This document shows positions 63,236 to 64,000 of a DNA stretch of 64,000 bases, in pieces. The position numbers and the translations under genes are program-made. Source of the stretch: Streptomyces sp. G-G2 (GTDB lineage: Bacteria > Actinomycetota > Actinomycetes > Streptomycetales > Streptomycetaceae); assembly GCF_030063135.1 (NCBI RefSeq), contig NZ_JASISO010000004.1, positions 124,001-188,000 of the forward strand. Reading direction: 5' to 3'. The stretch's first letter is position 1, and each line of letters begins with the position of its first letter. Below the pieces are notes generated by a model. That model ran no database searches. It was not told the origin of the DNA and was given only the letters and a program-made list of their open reading frames with translations.

Positions 63236-64000
63236 ATGACCACAGTGACCAAGGCACCCGACGAGGCCTCCGCCGAGCGGACCGACCGCAAGAAGCCGGC
63301 CAGAGCCGGCGGCGGCGGCCGCTCCGAGGGCGCGGTGCTCAACGTCTTCTCGCACGGCTTCCTCGCCGTCTGGGCCATATTGATCGTCCTGCCCCTGATC
63401 TGGCTGGCGCTCGGTTCCTTCAAGACCGACAGCCAGATCGGCGGCTCGGCCCTGGGCTGGCCCTCCAACTGGCACTTCGACGCCTTCAGCCGCGCCTGGG
63501 ACAAGGGCATCGGCGACTACTTCGGCAACACCCTCATCGTGATGGTGTTCTCGGTCCCGCTGACCATGCTGCTGGGCTCGATGGCGGCGTACGTGCTGGC
63601 CCGGTACCCCTTCAAGGGCAACCGGATCATCTACTACTTCTTCGTCAGCGGGGCGATGTTCCCCGTGTTCCTGGCGCTCGTACCGCTGTTCTTCATGGTC
63701 AAGCGGCTCGACATGCTCAACAGCTTCCAGGGCCTGATCCTGGTGTACATCGCCTACTCGATGCCGTTCACCGTGTTCTTCATGCACTCGTTCTTCCGCA
63801 CGCTGCCGACGGCGGTGTACGAGGCGGCGGTGATCGACGGGGCGTCCGACACCCGGATCTTCTTCCAGGTGATGCTGCCGATGGCCAAGCCCGGCCTGAT
63901 CTCCGTCGGGATATTCAATGTCCTGGGCCAGTGGAACCAGTACATCCTGCCCGCCGTGCTGATGCAGCCCCAGAGCGGATCGGACCCCGAGCGCTACATG
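63236..64000 (+). CDS. ngcG: amino-sugar ABC transporter permease NgcG, cut by window end
   Basis: The ATG at 63236 follows GGGAG and opens a frame that is still open at the window end (255 codons). After a Lys/Arg-rich tail, TM1 is AVWAILIVLPLIWLALGSF; the EAA loop is VYEAAVIDGASDTRIFFQVM. A MalG-type permease paired with NgcF. The C-terminal ~30-50 residues are missing. Confidence 0.87.
   Translation, partial: MTTVTKAPDEASAERTDRKKPARAGGGGRSEGAVLNVFSHGFLAVWAILIVLPLIWLALGSFKTDSQIGGSALGWPSNWHFDAFSRAWDKGIGDYFGNTLIVMVFSVPLTMLLGSMAAYVLARYPFKGNRIIYYFFVSGAMFPVFLALVPLFFMVKRLDMLNSFQGLILVYIAYSMPFTVFFMHSFFRTLPTAVYEAAVIDGASDTRIFFQVMLPMAKPGLISVGIFNVLGQWNQYILPAVLMQPQSGSDPERYM

Noticed and set aside
62264..63787. 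A 507-codon minus-strand open frame, His/Glu/Gln-rich
   Set aside because: Antisense to the membrane segments of ngcF/ngcG, which are clearly real.

Overview
The window is high-GC actinobacterial DNA, almost certainly Streptomyces. Evidence: roughly 72% GC with strong GC3 bias, many GTG starts, ATGA/GTGA gene overlaps, Tat and lipoprotein signals, an HTH-fused MurA next to an IdeR/DmdR-type aconitase promoter, and an NgcEFG amino-sugar transporter. The order arcA-argF ... HTH-murA - acnA - ngcEFG resembles the Streptomyces core chromosome as I remember it. The centre (about 12-52 kb) is more variable, with catabolic clusters and one decayed mobile element.

Layout. 0-9 kb: a truncated ATPase, a MazG-like pyrophosphohydrolase, small conserved proteins, an F420-type luciferase-like oxidoreductase, a homocysteine methyltransferase and the Hen1-Pnkp RNA repair pair. 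9-12 kb: arginine deiminase and ornithine carbamoyltransferase behind an ArgR-like box, then an anti-sigma-type ATPase. 12.4-21.1 kb: an aromatic acyl-CoA cluster (enoyl-CoA hydratase, FAD-monooxygenase/OYE fusion, PaaX, aryl-CoA ligase, acyl-CoA dehydrogenase, RidA) that best fits aerobic 2-aminobenzoate (anthranilate) degradation. Its two operons carry the same operator, probably for PaaX. 21.3 kb: a strange Trp/Asn/His/Asp-repeat secreted protein.

21.7-43.7 kb is the most interesting part: a collagen-to-central-metabolism locus. A secreted M9 collagenase, an Xaa-Pro aminopeptidase, an S9 prolyl peptidase and a five-gene peptide ABC importer surround a hydroxyproline pathway (4-hydroxyproline epimerase, three-component D-hydroxyproline dehydrogenase, DapA-type deaminase, second racemase-family enzyme, ornithine-cyclodeaminase-family reductase). 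A GntR/FCD regulator completes it. All six promoters of the set carry one 13-bp motif, YGTGAMATWNYAC, which I propose is the GntR operator, so collagen digestion, peptide uptake and hydroxyproline catabolism would form one regulon. The collagenase and importer promoters are near copies with the motif in the -35/-10 spacer. The last step (alpha-ketoglutarate semialdehyde dehydrogenase) is not in the window.

43.7-47.5 kb holds an MFS exporter, a cytochrome P450 and a PASTA/excalibur lipoprotein. 47.6-52.3 kb is a decayed integrative element at the 3' end of HTH-murA, with a duplicated 13-bp core, paired AAAGTCCCA arm-type repeats, a frameshifted DrmC-like phospholipase, a broken DUF4011 helicase and an AbiEii-type gene pair. 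52-64 kb returns to core genes: HTH-MurA with a palindromic operator, a MarR remnant, a Tat-exported amidohydrolase, a LacI regulator, aconitase behind a palindrome and iron box, and the ngcEFG operon with a DasR-like site overlapping its -10. No tRNA, rRNA or CRISPR array was seen.
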